24,274 nucleotides of DNA, from the IMG/VR virus record IMGVR_UViG_3300008120_000508, positions 1 to 24,274 of that record. One strand, given 5' to 3'. Made by a program: the position numbers and the translations under genes. The DNA comes from a virus. The stretch's first letter is position 1. The number at the start of each line of letters is the position of its first letter. The notes under the pieces are model-generated. The model saw only the letters and a program-made list of their open reading frames with translations. It had not been told where the DNA came from and ran no database searches. Below are positions 1-8,103 of this stretch, in pieces.

Positions 1-269
1 CAAAGTCCCCAAGTATTGAGTACATTGACCTTGTAGGTCTACTCAAAGACACCGATTTAGTTTTAGAATTGATTCAAAATTCTGACTACTTCGGTGTTAT
101 TGATGCTGTGGATGGTATAATCGCAATGGCTTGGGAAAAATCAAATTTTGATTTAGAATCTGATAGATTATTTTTCCGTTTTGGTGAAAACATAGAGTCA
201 GTTGCTAAGAAATTAAAATCGAGAGGTTTCTCATTAGAACAACAAGAACTTAAATTTAAAGAAATATGA
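1..269 (+). CDS. Unknown phage protein, 5' end cut off by the window
   Basis: The reading frame is open from base 3 through the TAA-less left edge to a stop at 267-269, so the gene starts upstream of the window and about 88 C-terminal residues are visible. A TTG at 69 is only an internal codon and should not be taken as the start. The visible part is a compact globular-looking sequence (for example DAVDGIIAMAWE, then DRLFFRFGENI) with no motif I recognise and no membrane segment. Its end overlaps the next ATG by 4 nt (ATGA at 266-269), so it is translationally coupled to the gene behind it and belongs to the same probable virion operon that leads into the terminase. Function unknown. Confidence 0.7.
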   Translation, partial: KSPSIEYIDLVGLLKDTDLVLELIQNSDYFGVIDAVDGIIAMAWEKSNFDLESDRLFFRFGENIESVAKKLKSRGFSLEQQELKFKEI

Positions 270-835
270 AACGCACAGAAATTATAGAAAAATTATTGTC
301 TGAAGGTTTTACAGAAAAAACATTATCTCGATTAGGTGATAAAGAACTTTCTATTTTAGCCAATACAGTTTTAAAGGAAGGTACCATGATGATTCCAAAG
401 GAAAAGGTACAGGACATTGAAGCAGCTAAAAAGAATAAACAAACATTTGTTACATACGAAGAAAAAGAAGTTTCTGAAGAAGAATCTTCTGAAGAAAAAG
501 CGGAAATTGAAGAATGGGTATTAAATTTGGCAGAATCTAAATTTTCTACTTTTACTTCAAAAAATGACATTATGAGTATTATTACTGAAAAAGTTAAAGA
601 ATCCGCAATTCCGATGCCGGCAACTAAACCAACTAAAGGACATAATGGTGTACCTGAATTTATGACATTTGATGCAATTGTTGGAACTCAACCTGAGACG
701 ACACCTGCACAACCTGAAGTTATTCCTGATGCACCGCCGACAGAGAAACCAAGTAAACCAAAAACTCCATATCAACCAGGACCTGGCACGGACCCTAAAC
801 CCAAAGCAATGGGAGAAGAAAAAAAGATAAAATAA
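266..835 (+). CDS. Unknown protein with acidic middle and proline-rich C-terminus, probably virion-associated
   Basis: This 189-aa protein starts at an ATG overlapping the stop of the previous gene (ATGA) and ends directly against the ATG at 836. I see three parts: a helical N-terminus with a repeated leucine spacing (about residues 1-50), an acidic Glu/Lys stretch (about 60-85), and a Pro/Thr/Lys-rich low-complexity tail (about 140-189, rich in PxxP and KP). There is no signal peptide and no enzyme motif. Its position just upstream of a 445-aa probable structural protein and the terminase suggests a virion or assembly role; that is inference from context. I do not recognise the family. Confidence 0.72.
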   Translation: MKRTEIIEKLLSEGFTEKTLSRLGDKELSILANTVLKEGTMMIPKEKVQDIEAAKKNKQTFVTYEEKEVSEEESSEEKAEIEEWVLNLAESKFSTFTSKNDIMSIITEKVKESAIPMPATKPTKGHNGVPEFMTFDAIVGTQPETTPAQPEVIPDAPPTEKPSKPKTPYQPGPGTDPKPKAMGEEKKIK

Positions 836-2173
836 ATGGAGTTTTCTAAAAAAAATTTGTTATCATTGATAAGTGAAAACTTAGAAGAGATGGCAATGGA
901 TTTTGATACACCTGATAGACCATATCAGGGATTACAAGACAAATTATCGCAAGGAGATACTCCGTTAAAAAAGATTCCTTTACCATCGACAGGTGAGGAA
1001 CCTAATAAGAATTTCCAAGAATTATTGGCATCTGACAGATATAGACAAGTCGTTGCTAAGGTTAGAGAATACACGGGAGTTGAAACACCTATGCAAGGTG
1101 AACAAGGTGTTATGCCGTTGGCTCAAATGATGATGTCAGCACACAACGAGATTGTTCAAACTGAAGCCGCACATAGAGAAGAATTAGAAAGATTGGCGGT
1201 TGAATTAGTAATGAAAGAAATGGGTATTCCCGAAGGAGCGTTACAATTCGATGCTAAGATTGTTGGTATGGGTGAAATCGATACCCAAAACTTTAATCGT
1301 GAGATTGAACAACAACAACCAAATATTGACCCTGTCGACATCGAACAAGATTTGATGAGTGACTTGGAGTCAATGACTATGGAAAAAGCAAAAAGAAGAT
1401 TAATTAACAACATGATACAAGGAGCATCCAAAAAGGGTCACTACATGTATCACTATGTTGCCGATAAAATTAGAGAAATAACTGGTTCTGACAGAATCAT
1501 CAATCAATATGGTATTCTTATGTCAATTAATGATACATTGTATTGGCAATTGAGTGATGAAACCATGAAAATGATGATGGGTGGTGCCGGTGGTGGAGGT
1601 TCTGTTGGTGGTAAAGAAGAAGTAAAAAGAAATACTGAGCCACCTACAATTGTTGCCAGAGGACTTAACTTCCCAATCCTTGTTCATGAATTGATTAAAG
1701 GTGTTATGGAGTTGTTCGCAATTCAAGGAAGACCAACAGATGAAGAGGGTAACGAAGATACCGAAGCATGGTCTGAGATTGAAGGTTCTGAGGACACATT
1801 AGAAAAAGAGATGTGGGATTTACGTTTAGGTCCGGCAATTTGGGATAGAGTTAGAAGACAATTCCCTGAAGAAATTTTATTGGACGAAAACAAGTTTGAA
1901 TTACAAAACTATTTGTTGGTTGAGATTTTCAAATTACCGGCAAAACATTTCTTGGTATTCATGAAGGAAGTTCTTTCGGGTTCAGAAAATGGTAAACGTT
2001 TGATGAATCAATTGATGGAGGGTATTGACCAAATGTTTAAAGACCAAGATTATCAAAATGCAGTTGCTGCGTTCAATGATGATTTAAATAATATTACAGA
2101 CAGTACAGATGATGACGATTTAGGGGACTTCTTAGGAGGTCTCGGAATAAGGTTGTCAGATGACGACGAATAA
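836..2173 (+). CDS. Probable virion structural/assembly protein upstream of terminase (unknown family)
   Basis: The 445-aa frame begins at an ATG placed immediately after the upstream TAA with no gap, and ends at a TAA just ahead of a strong hairpin terminator. The sequence is acidic and rich in Met, Gln and Glu. It has a short Gly-rich linker at about residues 250-258 (GGAGGGGSVGG) and a strongly acidic C-terminus (DDDD and SDDDE). The first helix (NLLSLISENLEEM) resembles the amphipathic ends seen on other proteins of this cassette. No catalytic motif is visible. In T4 the small terminase gp16 and neck genes precede gp17, but nothing here lets me assign this protein to any of them. A head, neck or assembly role is inferred from location. 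Confidence 0.75.
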   Translation: MEFSKKNLLSLISENLEEMAMDFDTPDRPYQGLQDKLSQGDTPLKKIPLPSTGEEPNKNFQELLASDRYRQVVAKVREYTGVETPMQGEQGVMPLAQMMMSAHNEIVQTEAAHREELERLAVELVMKEMGIPEGALQFDAKIVGMGEIDTQNFNREIEQQQPNIDPVDIEQDLMSDLESMTMEKAKRRLINNMIQGASKKGHYMYHYVADKIREITGSDRIINQYGILMSINDTLYWQLSDETMKMMMGGAGGGGSVGGKEEVKRNTEPPTIVARGLNFPILVHELIKGVMELFAIQGRPTDEEGNEDTEAWSEIEGSEDTLEKEMWDLRLGPAIWDRVRRQFPEEILLDENKFELQNYLLVEIFKLPAKHFLVFMKEVLSGSENGKRLMNQLMEGIDQMFKDQDYQNAVAAFNDDLNNITDSTDDDDLGDFLGGLGIRLSDDDE

Positions 2174-2175
2174 GG

Positions 2176-2201
2176 AAAGGGTGGTTTTACCACCCTTTTT
2201 T
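2176..2201 (+). terminator. Rho-independent terminator after the 445-aa gene
   Basis: A perfect 9-bp stem, AAAGGGTGG at 2176-2184 pairing with CCACCCTTT at 2190-2198, encloses a 5-nt loop (TTTTA) and runs into a T tract ending at 2201. It begins 2 nt after the stop codon at 2171-2173. It would end transcription of the upstream operon just before the terminase, which therefore needs its own start signal. Confidence 0.88.
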
Positions 2202-2203
2202 CA

Positions 2204-2211
2204 TATTTATA
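2204..2211 (+). promoter_or_regulatory. TATTTATA octamer before the terminase gene (candidate late signal)
   Basis: TATTTATA lies between the upstream terminator and the terminase ATG at 2215, leaving only 3 nt before the start codon. Because a terminator sits directly upstream, a promoter is needed here, and this is the only conspicuous element. The same octamer recurs before other virion genes in this window. It could be a promoter core giving leaderless mRNA or a translation signal. Confidence 0.55.
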
Positions 2212-2214
2212 TAT

Positions 2215-3984
2215 ATGGAATCAAGAATAGAACAATTAAAAGAGTATGCGAGAATATTGAAAGACGCACCATATGCTCTCAAAACATATTTGCAGACATA
2301 TGACAATACTCAAAAAAAATATGTACCTCTTGAGTTATTCCCTGACCAAGTTCAGTTAATACAGGATTACGAAGATTATAACGAAAATATTACAAGAAAG
2401 TATCGTCAGGCGGGTGTATCGACAGTAACATCTGCATGGATTTCAAGAAGGTTACAATTAGCAAAACCCGAGAATCCTGAAAGAGTACTTGTAATTGCTA
2501 ACAAAAGAGATACTGCAATTGAAATGGCGAATAAGATTCGTCACTTTTTAGAACAGTGGCCTGATTGGTTAAATGTTGGGTTTTCTCCCGATAAAAACTC
2601 AGAAAGTAGATTTAGATTAAATAATGGATGTGAGGTAAAAGCCGTTGCGACATCTCCCGATGCACTTCGTGGTTATACCCCTACAATCCTTGTATTTGAC
2701 GAGGCTGCATATATTGAAGCCGGTGAGGACTTTTGGGCGGCATCTATGGCATCTCTTTCTACGGGTGGTAAAATCATTTTGATTTCCACACCGAATGGAT
2801 ATGACCCAATTTACTACGGTGTTTATGACCAAGCAATTCGTAAAATGAATGATTTCCACATTACGGATTTAAGATGGTTTAAGGACCCACGTTACACTAA
2901 AGATTTAAGATGGATAAAATGTAGTGATATTACTCATTACATGTTAAATCGTGAGCAATATGATGACAATGAGGTTGTCATGTATGAATTTGACATTGAA
3001 AAGTATAATGAATACTTAGATGAAGGTTATAAACCATTCTCATCATGGTTTGAATCCATGTCAAAGAAATTCAAATACGATAGAAGAAAAATTGCTCAGG
3101 AATTGGAGTGTGACTTCTTAGGTTCAGGTGACGGTGTAATTCCGGGTGACGTACAGGACAACATTACGAAAAATATGTTGCGTGAACCCAAAGAGAAATA
3201 CATGCAAGGTACCTTTTGGCAATGGAAAGAACCCATTGTGGGTCATAGATACATTATGGGTGTTGATGTTAGTAGAGGGGATAGTGAAGACTTTTCATCT
3301 ATTAACATTGTTGATTTTGACGAAAGAGAACAGGTTGTTGAATATATCGGTAAAATACCGCCAGATGATTTAGCATCAATCGCTTATAAATGGGGTGTTT
3401 TATATGAAGCATTTATTGTGATAGATATTACCGGTGGTATGGGAGTGGCCACATCAAGAAAACTACAAGAAATGAATTATAAAAACTTGTACATTGATGG
3501 TGTTAATACTAAGAATATTTGGGAATATAATTCTAAAGCAATGGATAAAATCCCCGGTATCAATTTCAACAATAAACGAACCCAAATAGTTGCCGCATTT
3601 GAAGAACAATTGAGGAAAGGTTTTGCGGTTAGGTCGGCAAGATTAATGAATGAATTAAACACATTTGTTTATATAAACGGAAGACCTGACCACATGAAAG
3701 GTGCCCATGACGACTCAATTATGAGTTTATCAATGGCATTATATGCCGGTGATATGTGTTTCAGTCAGTTACAAAAGAACGAGAACGCCAATAAAGCAAT
3801 GTTGGAATCATGGACGGTATCTGAACGAACATACGAAGCAAACAAGACATTTTATGCTTACGGTTCAACCATGGATTCTATCGGAGCCATGCAAATGAAT
3901 GGTGGAAATAACAACCATCCGTTGGGTTCACCCACTAAAGACCACTACAAAGAATACTCTTGGTTATTTAGTAGAAGGAAGTGA
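2215..3984 (+). CDS. 17: Terminase large subunit (gp17-like DNA packaging motor)
   Basis: This 589-aa protein is the ATPase-nuclease that pumps DNA into the prohead and cuts concatemers. The ATPase half shows an adenine-binding Q-type motif near residue 42 (FPDQVQL), a deviant Walker A at 62-70 (KYRQAGVST), a Walker B at 157-166 (TILVFDEAAY, D162/E163) and a coupling motif at 189-194 (LISTPN). The nuclease half has the RNase H-fold acidic residues D351 (MGVDVSRGD), D404 (VIDITGG) and D499/D500 (AHDDS). Length matches T4 gp17 (about 610 aa). The Walker A lacks the usual GK[ST] lysine and instead has lysine at its first position, as in lambda gpA. The start is the ATG 3 nt after TATTTATA; no Shine-Dalgarno is present. 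The portal follows directly. Confidence 0.96.
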   Translation: MESRIEQLKEYARILKDAPYALKTYLQTYDNTQKKYVPLELFPDQVQLIQDYEDYNENITRKYRQAGVSTVTSAWISRRLQLAKPENPERVLVIANKRDTAIEMANKIRHFLEQWPDWLNVGFSPDKNSESRFRLNNGCEVKAVATSPDALRGYTPTILVFDEAAYIEAGEDFWAASMASLSTGGKIILISTPNGYDPIYYGVYDQAIRKMNDFHITDLRWFKDPRYTKDLRWIKCSDITHYMLNREQYDDNEVVMYEFDIEKYNEYLDEGYKPFSSWFESMSKKFKYDRRKIAQELECDFLGSGDGVIPGDVQDNITKNMLREPKEKYMQGTFWQWKEPIVGHRYIMGVDVSRGDSEDFSSINIVDFDEREQVVEYIGKIPPDDLASIAYKWGVLYEAFIVIDITGGMGVATSRKLQEMNYKNLYIDGVNTKNIWEYNSKAMDKIPGINFNNKRTQIVAAFEEQLRKGFAVRSARLMNELNTFVYINGRPDHMKGAHDDSIMSLSMALYAGDMCFSQLQKNENANKAMLESWTVSERTYEANKTFYAYGSTMDSIGAMQMNGGNNNHPLGSPTKDHYKEYSWLFSRRK

Positions 3985-4009
3985 TACGACTTTATTAACT
4001 CAATAAAAT

Positions 4010-4038
4010 TATTTATATTCTAAAGAAAACTATTTATA
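4010..4038 (+). promoter_or_regulatory. Tandem TATTTATA octamers before the portal gene
   Basis: Two exact copies of TATTTATA lie in the 57-nt gap between terminase and portal, at 4010-4017 and 4031-4038, spaced 21 nt apart (two DNA turns). The second copy ends 3 nt before the portal ATG at 4042. If the octamer is the late promoter core, the first copy would give a conventional leader and the second a leaderless message. Confidence 0.55.
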
Positions 4039-4041
4039 TAC

Positions 4042-5853
4042 ATGGCAACAGATAATAAAACAGTATTTCAGAGGTTAACCAAGATGTTTGGGTTTCCGGG
4101 TACAGCAAAACCTGAGGAGACACCGTCATTTAATTTTTCCAAAGATGAGATACTAAAAACCAGTAGTAGAGAGGACTATGAAAGAGCAATGTTACAAGCT
4201 CAACAGAGCCAATACATTGCAGATAAGTGGACCAAACTTGAACAATCTCTTTACAACCAATCGGTATATTATGAACCAAATAGATTAGCAGCATATTACG
4301 ATTATGAATCAATGGAGTTTACTCCTGAAATATCAGCAGCATTAGATATCTACGCGGAAGAATCCACTACATTATCAGAAAAGGGTGACATCCTTACAAT
4401 CTTCTCTGAATCCACAAGAGTAAAATCAATACTTGAGGATTTGTTTATTAATAGATTAGATTTAAATACTAACCTACAAATGTGGGCGAGAGGTGTATGT
4501 AAGTACGGTGATGATTTTGTTTATTTGAAAATCGACCCCGAGACCGGTATTGTTGGTTGTCAGCAATTACCCAATATTGAGATTGAAAGAATTGAGGGTA
4601 GAGAATCTAAATCACCAAATCAAAGAGATGCAAAAGTTCCAACAAGGGAATTAAGGTTCCAATGGAAAAACAAGGAATTAGAATTCCAAGCATGGGAAAT
4701 TGCTCACTTTAGATTATTGGGTGATGATAGAAAACTTCCATATGGCACATCCATGTTGGATAAGATTAGAAGAATTTGGAAACAGTTGTTACTTGCAGAA
4801 GATGCTATGTTGATTTATAGAACAACAAGAGCACCTGAAAGACGTGTATTCAAAGTATTCGTTGGTAATATGGACGATAAAGATATTGAAGCATATGTAC
4901 AACGTGTTGCCAATAAATTTAAAAGAGACCAAGTTGTTGACCCAAGAAACGGTCAGGTGGATATGAGATATAATCAAATGGCAGTTGACCAAGATTATTT
5001 CATACCTATTCGTGACCCGGCACAAACCAACCCGATTGAAACTTTAGCGGGAGCACAAAACTTAGGTGAGATTGCCGATATCGAATACATTCAAAAGAAA
5101 ATGTTAGCTGCACTTCGTATCCCTAAAGCTTTCTTGGGATTTGAAGAAGTTGTTGGTGATGGTAAACAATTGGCTTTAATGGATATTCGTTTCGCAAGAA
5201 CGATTAACAGAATCCAAAAATCATTAATTCAAGAGTTAAATAAAATTGCCCTAATTCACCTATACCTTTTAGGTATGGAAGATGAGTTGGATAATTTCTC
5301 TCTTTCATTAACAAACCCATCCGCACAATCTGATTTATTAAAGATTGAACAGTGGAAAGAAAAAATTGAATTGTATAAGAACGCAACTTCGGACCAATCT
5401 CAAGTAGGTATCTTACCTGTATCTCACACATGGGCTAAGAAGAATATTCTTGGTATGAGTGATAGTGAGGTTCTTCTTGATTTACAACAACAACGTATTG
5501 AAAGAGCGATGGGATTTGAGTTGACGAATACCCAAAACGTTATTAAACGTTCAGGTGTGTTTGATGATGTAGATGCCAAATACGGTGTACCTGAGGGTGA
5601 GAGACAAGAAGGTGGAGAAGCACCGGCAGGTGGTGAAATGGGTGGCGGAGCCGACATGGGTGGAGGAGCATCTCCTGAACCTGCGGGTGGTGGAGCTGAA
5701 TCAGCACCTTTAAGTGAATCAACAAAAAAACGTAATATTCTAAGTATGTTAGGTGAAGATACCAACATTAATGACCTTTTTGATGTCAATAAAGCACAAC
5801 AGAATATTTATGAAATAGAAAATAAATTAAAAGATATACTAAACGAACAATAA
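4042..5853 (+). CDS. 20: Portal vertex protein (gp20-like)
   Basis: This 603-aa protein forms the dodecameric ring through which DNA enters and leaves the capsid and on which the prohead initiates. Features typical of T4-type portals are the N-terminal region with the DYESMEFTPEISAALDIYA block, the KIRRIWKQLLLAEDAMLIYRT stretch (about residues 238-258) and the LRIPKAFLGFEE segment (about 358-370). Length is somewhat above T4 gp20 (524 aa). The extra is mostly a Gly/Ala/Glu-rich low-complexity linker near the C-terminus (about 520-560, GGEMGGGADMGGG) followed by a helical tail. The next gene begins 1 nt after its stop. Its position between terminase and protease matches T4 except that tail sheath and tube genes are absent from between gp17 and gp20. 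Confidence 0.95.
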   Translation: MATDNKTVFQRLTKMFGFPGTAKPEETPSFNFSKDEILKTSSREDYERAMLQAQQSQYIADKWTKLEQSLYNQSVYYEPNRLAAYYDYESMEFTPEISAALDIYAEESTTLSEKGDILTIFSESTRVKSILEDLFINRLDLNTNLQMWARGVCKYGDDFVYLKIDPETGIVGCQQLPNIEIERIEGRESKSPNQRDAKVPTRELRFQWKNKELEFQAWEIAHFRLLGDDRKLPYGTSMLDKIRRIWKQLLLAEDAMLIYRTTRAPERRVFKVFVGNMDDKDIEAYVQRVANKFKRDQVVDPRNGQVDMRYNQMAVDQDYFIPIRDPAQTNPIETLAGAQNLGEIADIEYIQKKMLAALRIPKAFLGFEEVVGDGKQLALMDIRFARTINRIQKSLIQELNKIALIHLYLLGMEDELDNFSLSLTNPSAQSDLLKIEQWKEKIELYKNATSDQSQVGILPVSHTWAKKNILGMSDSEVLLDLQQQRIERAMGFELTNTQNVIKRSGVFDDVDAKYGVPEGERQEGGEAPAGGEMGGGADMGGGASPEPAGGGAESAPLSESTKKRNILSMLGEDTNINDLFDVNKAQQNIYEIENKLKDILNEQ

Positions 5854-5854
5854 A

Positions 5855-6592
5855 ATGTCAAATTTTGGAGATGTAAAAACAAAATTGTTAGTTAAACTAA
5901 CGGAATCTTACACATCAGATAATAAGTCGGGTGTGAAGGATTTATTAAAACAAATTAAATCAAATAAGAATTTGGTTGAGATGTATTTGTTTTATGAAGA
6001 TATTGAAAATAAACATATCCCAAGCGTTGAAACCGCTAAGTTGTTCGTTGAACAAATCGAAACACTTTTAATTCAAAAGTCAAAACTTTTGGGTGAATCA
6101 TTATCTAATTTAAGTGGAATTCTAAAAGACGTTAATACGGATAAAAACGAAATCTATGAGTGTTTAGATATTCTATCTGAGGATGTAACATTATTGAATG
6201 TGGAGAAGAAAGTTGTTGCGAAGGAAAAGTTATTAAAGAATTTGACTTCACCTAAGCAAACACAAGTTTCTGAATCTACTGTTCATACCGATAATCAATC
6301 GTTGTTAAATGCAGTATTGGTAAATAACTTCAATACTAAGTTTACTGATTTTATGAATGAAGAACAAAAAGAATCATTCAAGAAGATTGTGACAATGAAA
6401 GACGATGAGTTATCTACTGAGATGTCATCATTGAAAGAATCGATGACACAAAAATTTGATAAATTGATTTCAGAAGAATCTGATTCTACGTTAATCGATA
6501 AATTGAGTCAAGCAAAGAAAGAAGTAACCGAATCTACGGTTAGTAAATTTAATTACTACAGATTGGTTGAACTTAGTAAAAGTTTAGATTAA
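5855..6592 (+). CDS. Unknown protein in prohead-core position between portal and protease
   Basis: The 245-aa frame starts at an ATG 1 nt after the portal stop and shares 4 nt with the oppositely oriented rpsU stop (6589-6592). It is predicted to be almost entirely helical, Lys/Glu/Ser-rich, with Leu spacing compatible with coiled coils (for example residues 70-125) and no catalytic motif. In T4 the small prohead-core genes 67 and 68 occupy this slot between genes 20 and 21. A capsid-core or assembly role is therefore reasonable, but the sequence is much longer than gp67 (80 aa) and I see no direct similarity. Strong coupling to the portal gene supports a late, virion-assembly function. Confidence 0.75.
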   Translation: MSNFGDVKTKLLVKLTESYTSDNKSGVKDLLKQIKSNKNLVEMYLFYEDIENKHIPSVETAKLFVEQIETLLIQKSKLLGESLSNLSGILKDVNTDKNEIYECLDILSEDVTLLNVEKKVVAKEKLLKNLTSPKQTQVSESTVHTDNQSLLNAVLVNNFNTKFTDFMNEEQKESFKKIVTMKDDELSTEMSSLKESMTQKFDKLISEESDSTLIDKLSQAKKEVTESTVSKFNYYRLVELSKSLD

Positions 6593-6780
6593 TCCTTAGG
6601 ATTATTCAATCTCTCTTTGTAAATAGCATTAAGTTTCTCTTGTCTTTTGAGAACTGACGGTTTAACAAACTCCTGTCTTTTTCTCAACTGTTCAGTTTGT
6701 TTAGTTCTGTGAACCTTGTTTTTGTACTTTTTTAGTGCAATTTCAAGGTTTCTTTCTTTTGTTACGTCTACGATAATCAT
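6589..6780 (-). CDS. rpsU: Ribosomal protein bS21, phage-encoded
   Basis: This 63-aa basic protein has the hallmarks of bS21: the MIIVDVTKERNLEIALKKYK start (bS21 begins with a short strand then the E.xExALKRFK helix), a second helix rich in Arg/Lys/Glu (QTEQLRKRQEFVKPSVLKR), and a basic tail. Length matches bacterial bS21 (about 64-71 aa). bS21 sits on the small subunit near the 3' end of 16S rRNA and affects start-site selection. The gene is the only - strand gene in the left half and converges on the preceding + gene with a 4-nt stop overlap. Its upstream region has no Shine-Dalgarno and is very AT-rich; a TATATTTT stretch close to the ATG could be a weak host-type -7 box. Such genes are known from phage genomes recovered from the environment. 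Confidence 0.9.
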   Translation of the reverse strand: MIIVDVTKERNLEIALKKYKNKVHRTKQTEQLRKRQEFVKPSVLKRQEKLNAIYKERLNNPKD

Positions 6781-6809
6781 TTGTCTTTTTTAAAAATATA
6801 ATTAAAATA

Positions 6810-6841
6810 TTTGGATTTTTTAAGTTTATTCTGTATATTTT
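6810..6841 (+). promoter_or_regulatory. Candidate host-type (Bacteroidota) promoter for the 141-aa gene
   Basis: TTTG at 6810-6813 is followed after 20 nt by TATATTTT at 6834-6841, which matches the Bacteroidota -7 consensus TAnnTTTG at all but the last base. It lies in the 98-nt divergent gap between rpsU and the gene starting at 6879. The mismatch and the AT-rich background make this tentative. Confidence 0.4.
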
Positions 6842-6878
6842 AAATACACCATAAATATATTAAGTATGAATAGCATTA

Positions 6879-7304
6879 ATGAAAAAGGGCAAGTTTATTA
6901 CAATTGGTGTCCATAACAACGTAAAGATTGGATATGGCACAGTTGACCACAAAAACTTAAAGACAATTTACATCCAATTAAATTCTTGGACTCAACCAAA
7001 TCACGATGATTGTGATTTTGACAGATTAATCTTGAAGACAAGAAGACACATCAAAAATAAAATTTACGACCTTAGGTGTGAGTATTTTAAACCACAATCA
7101 ATCGTTGACCTCGATATCAAAACAAGCGGTATTAAAACCAATAAGAGGTCGTTTATGGATTTGGAGATTACATTATACGTAGAAAAATTCTTCGACGTTA
7201 AATCAAAAGAGATAAAACAAATAGTATCCGAATTATCTGAAAATATTATAGATACCATTTTAACAGACGAAACTTTGTTTAATTTTTACGAAACAAAGAA
7301 TTAA
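6879..7304 (+). CDS. Unknown 141-aa protein in the head gene cluster
   Basis: I do not recognise this family. The protein mixes beta-rich segments (KFITIGVHNNVKIGYGTVDHK near the N-terminus; SFMDLEITLYVEKFF around 91-105) with a C-terminal amphipathic helix. No Cys or His cluster, membrane segment or catalytic signature is seen. The start chosen is the ATG at 6879; a nearer-upstream ATG at 6866 is in another frame and stops quickly. The gene sits between portal/core and protease genes and ends 34 nt before the protease ATG, with a TATTTATA in that gap. Its own upstream region carries a possible host-type promoter rather than TATTTATA, so it may be expressed earlier than its neighbours. Confidence 0.72.
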   Translation: MKKGKFITIGVHNNVKIGYGTVDHKNLKTIYIQLNSWTQPNHDDCDFDRLILKTRRHIKNKIYDLRCEYFKPQSIVDLDIKTSGIKTNKRSFMDLEITLYVEKFFDVKSKEIKQIVSELSENIIDTILTDETLFNFYETKN

Positions 7305-7317
7305 TCAGTTATTGGGG

Positions 7318-7325
7318 TATTTATA
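7318..7325 (+). promoter_or_regulatory. TATTTATA octamer before the prohead protease gene
   Basis: An exact TATTTATA lies 13 nt upstream of the protease ATG at 7339, in the short gap after the 141-aa gene. It is the same octamer found before terminase, portal and scaffold genes, and is a candidate late promoter element. Confidence 0.5.
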
Positions 7326-7338
7326 TATAAAAAGATAA

Positions 7339-8022
7339 ATGAAGATACTTGGACCTAACGAGACCGGCAAGGGTATTCTAATCGAATACGATGCGGGTCA
7401 TATATCTCCACAGGAAAATCAAAGGATTATAACTGAGATGAAAGATACAGACTTCTCTCAGGATATAGTCCTTTATGCCGTTTTACAGAAATATGATACC
7501 CCCAATAAAAACGGTCGTATCTATCCCGAAACAATTCTCAAAAGAGAAAACGAAAAATATCAGAACCTTATTAAAAAAGGTGGAGCTCTAAATGAGCTTA
7601 ATCACCCATCATCTTCTCTTATCGATTTAGATAGGGTTTCACATTCTATTGTTGAGACATGGTGGGATGGTAAAATGTTAATGGGTAAAATTAAATTATT
7701 TACATCACCCGGTTGGAAGAAAATGGGTATTGTAAGTACTAAGGGTGACCAAGCAGCAATGTTATTAATGAACGGAGCAACATTAGGTATCTCATCAAGA
7801 GGTGTTGGTTCATTAAAAAATATCAAAGGACAAAACATTGTACAAGAAGATTTTGAGTTGGTATGTTTTGACTTGGTGTCCTCACCATCTACGCCGGGGG
7901 CGTATGTATTCAAGGATTTAGGTGAAAGAGACAATTACGCTGAATCGATTCAAGAAAGACCAGAATCGATTGATAAAATGAAAAATCTAATGTCGAAATT
8001 GGATAGTTTTTTATCCAAATAA
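7339..8022 (+). CDS. 21: Prohead core protease (gp21-like, S77/U9-type serine protease)
   Basis: This 227-aa protein matches the T4 gp21 protease that digests the scaffold and trims capsid proteins during maturation. Visible motifs are NGRIYP at 58-63, the catalytic histidine context GGALNELNHP (H89) and the serine context ATLGISSRGVGS (S152 or S153). They are followed by the beta strand FELVCFDLVSSPSTPGAYV that closes the fold. Length is close to T4 gp21 (212 aa). T4 gp21 uses His85 and Ser140, so order and spacing agree. It is followed by the scaffold and capsid genes in the standard order. The C-terminal tail (KMKNLMSKLDSFLSK) resembles the last residues of the scaffold protein next door. 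Confidence 0.93.
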   Translation: MKILGPNETGKGILIEYDAGHISPQENQRIITEMKDTDFSQDIVLYAVLQKYDTPNKNGRIYPETILKRENEKYQNLIKKGGALNELNHPSSSLIDLDRVSHSIVETWWDGKMLMGKIKLFTSPGWKKMGIVSTKGDQAAMLLMNGATLGISSRGVGSLKNIKGQNIVQEDFELVCFDLVSSPSTPGAYVFKDLGERDNYAESIQERPESIDKMKNLMSKLDSFLSK

Positions 8023-8076
8023 ACAATTTCTTTCAGATTTCAATATCGTAAAAAGTACTTTTTTACATAATCATAA

Positions 8077-8084
8077 TATTTATA
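8077..8084 (+). promoter_or_regulatory. TATTTATA octamer before the scaffold/capsid genes
   Basis: An exact TATTTATA lies in the 81-nt gap between protease and scaffold, 19 nt before the ATG at 8104. It could drive scaffold and major capsid together, since no comparable element lies in the 33-nt gap before the capsid gene. Confidence 0.5.
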
Positions 8085-8103
8085 GATAAATAAAAATTTC
8101 CAA

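Noticed and set aside
5424-5789. Long - strand frame opposite the portal C-terminus (Ser/Pro-rich)
   Set aside because: Shadow of the Gly/Glu-rich linker of the portal gene; no start context and composition is what the complement of GGN/GAN codons gives.
8048-8066. Near-palindrome GTAAAAAGT/ACTTTTTTAC between protease and scaffold genes
   Set aside because: No room for a loop, all A/T in the core and no following T tract; not a convincing terminator.
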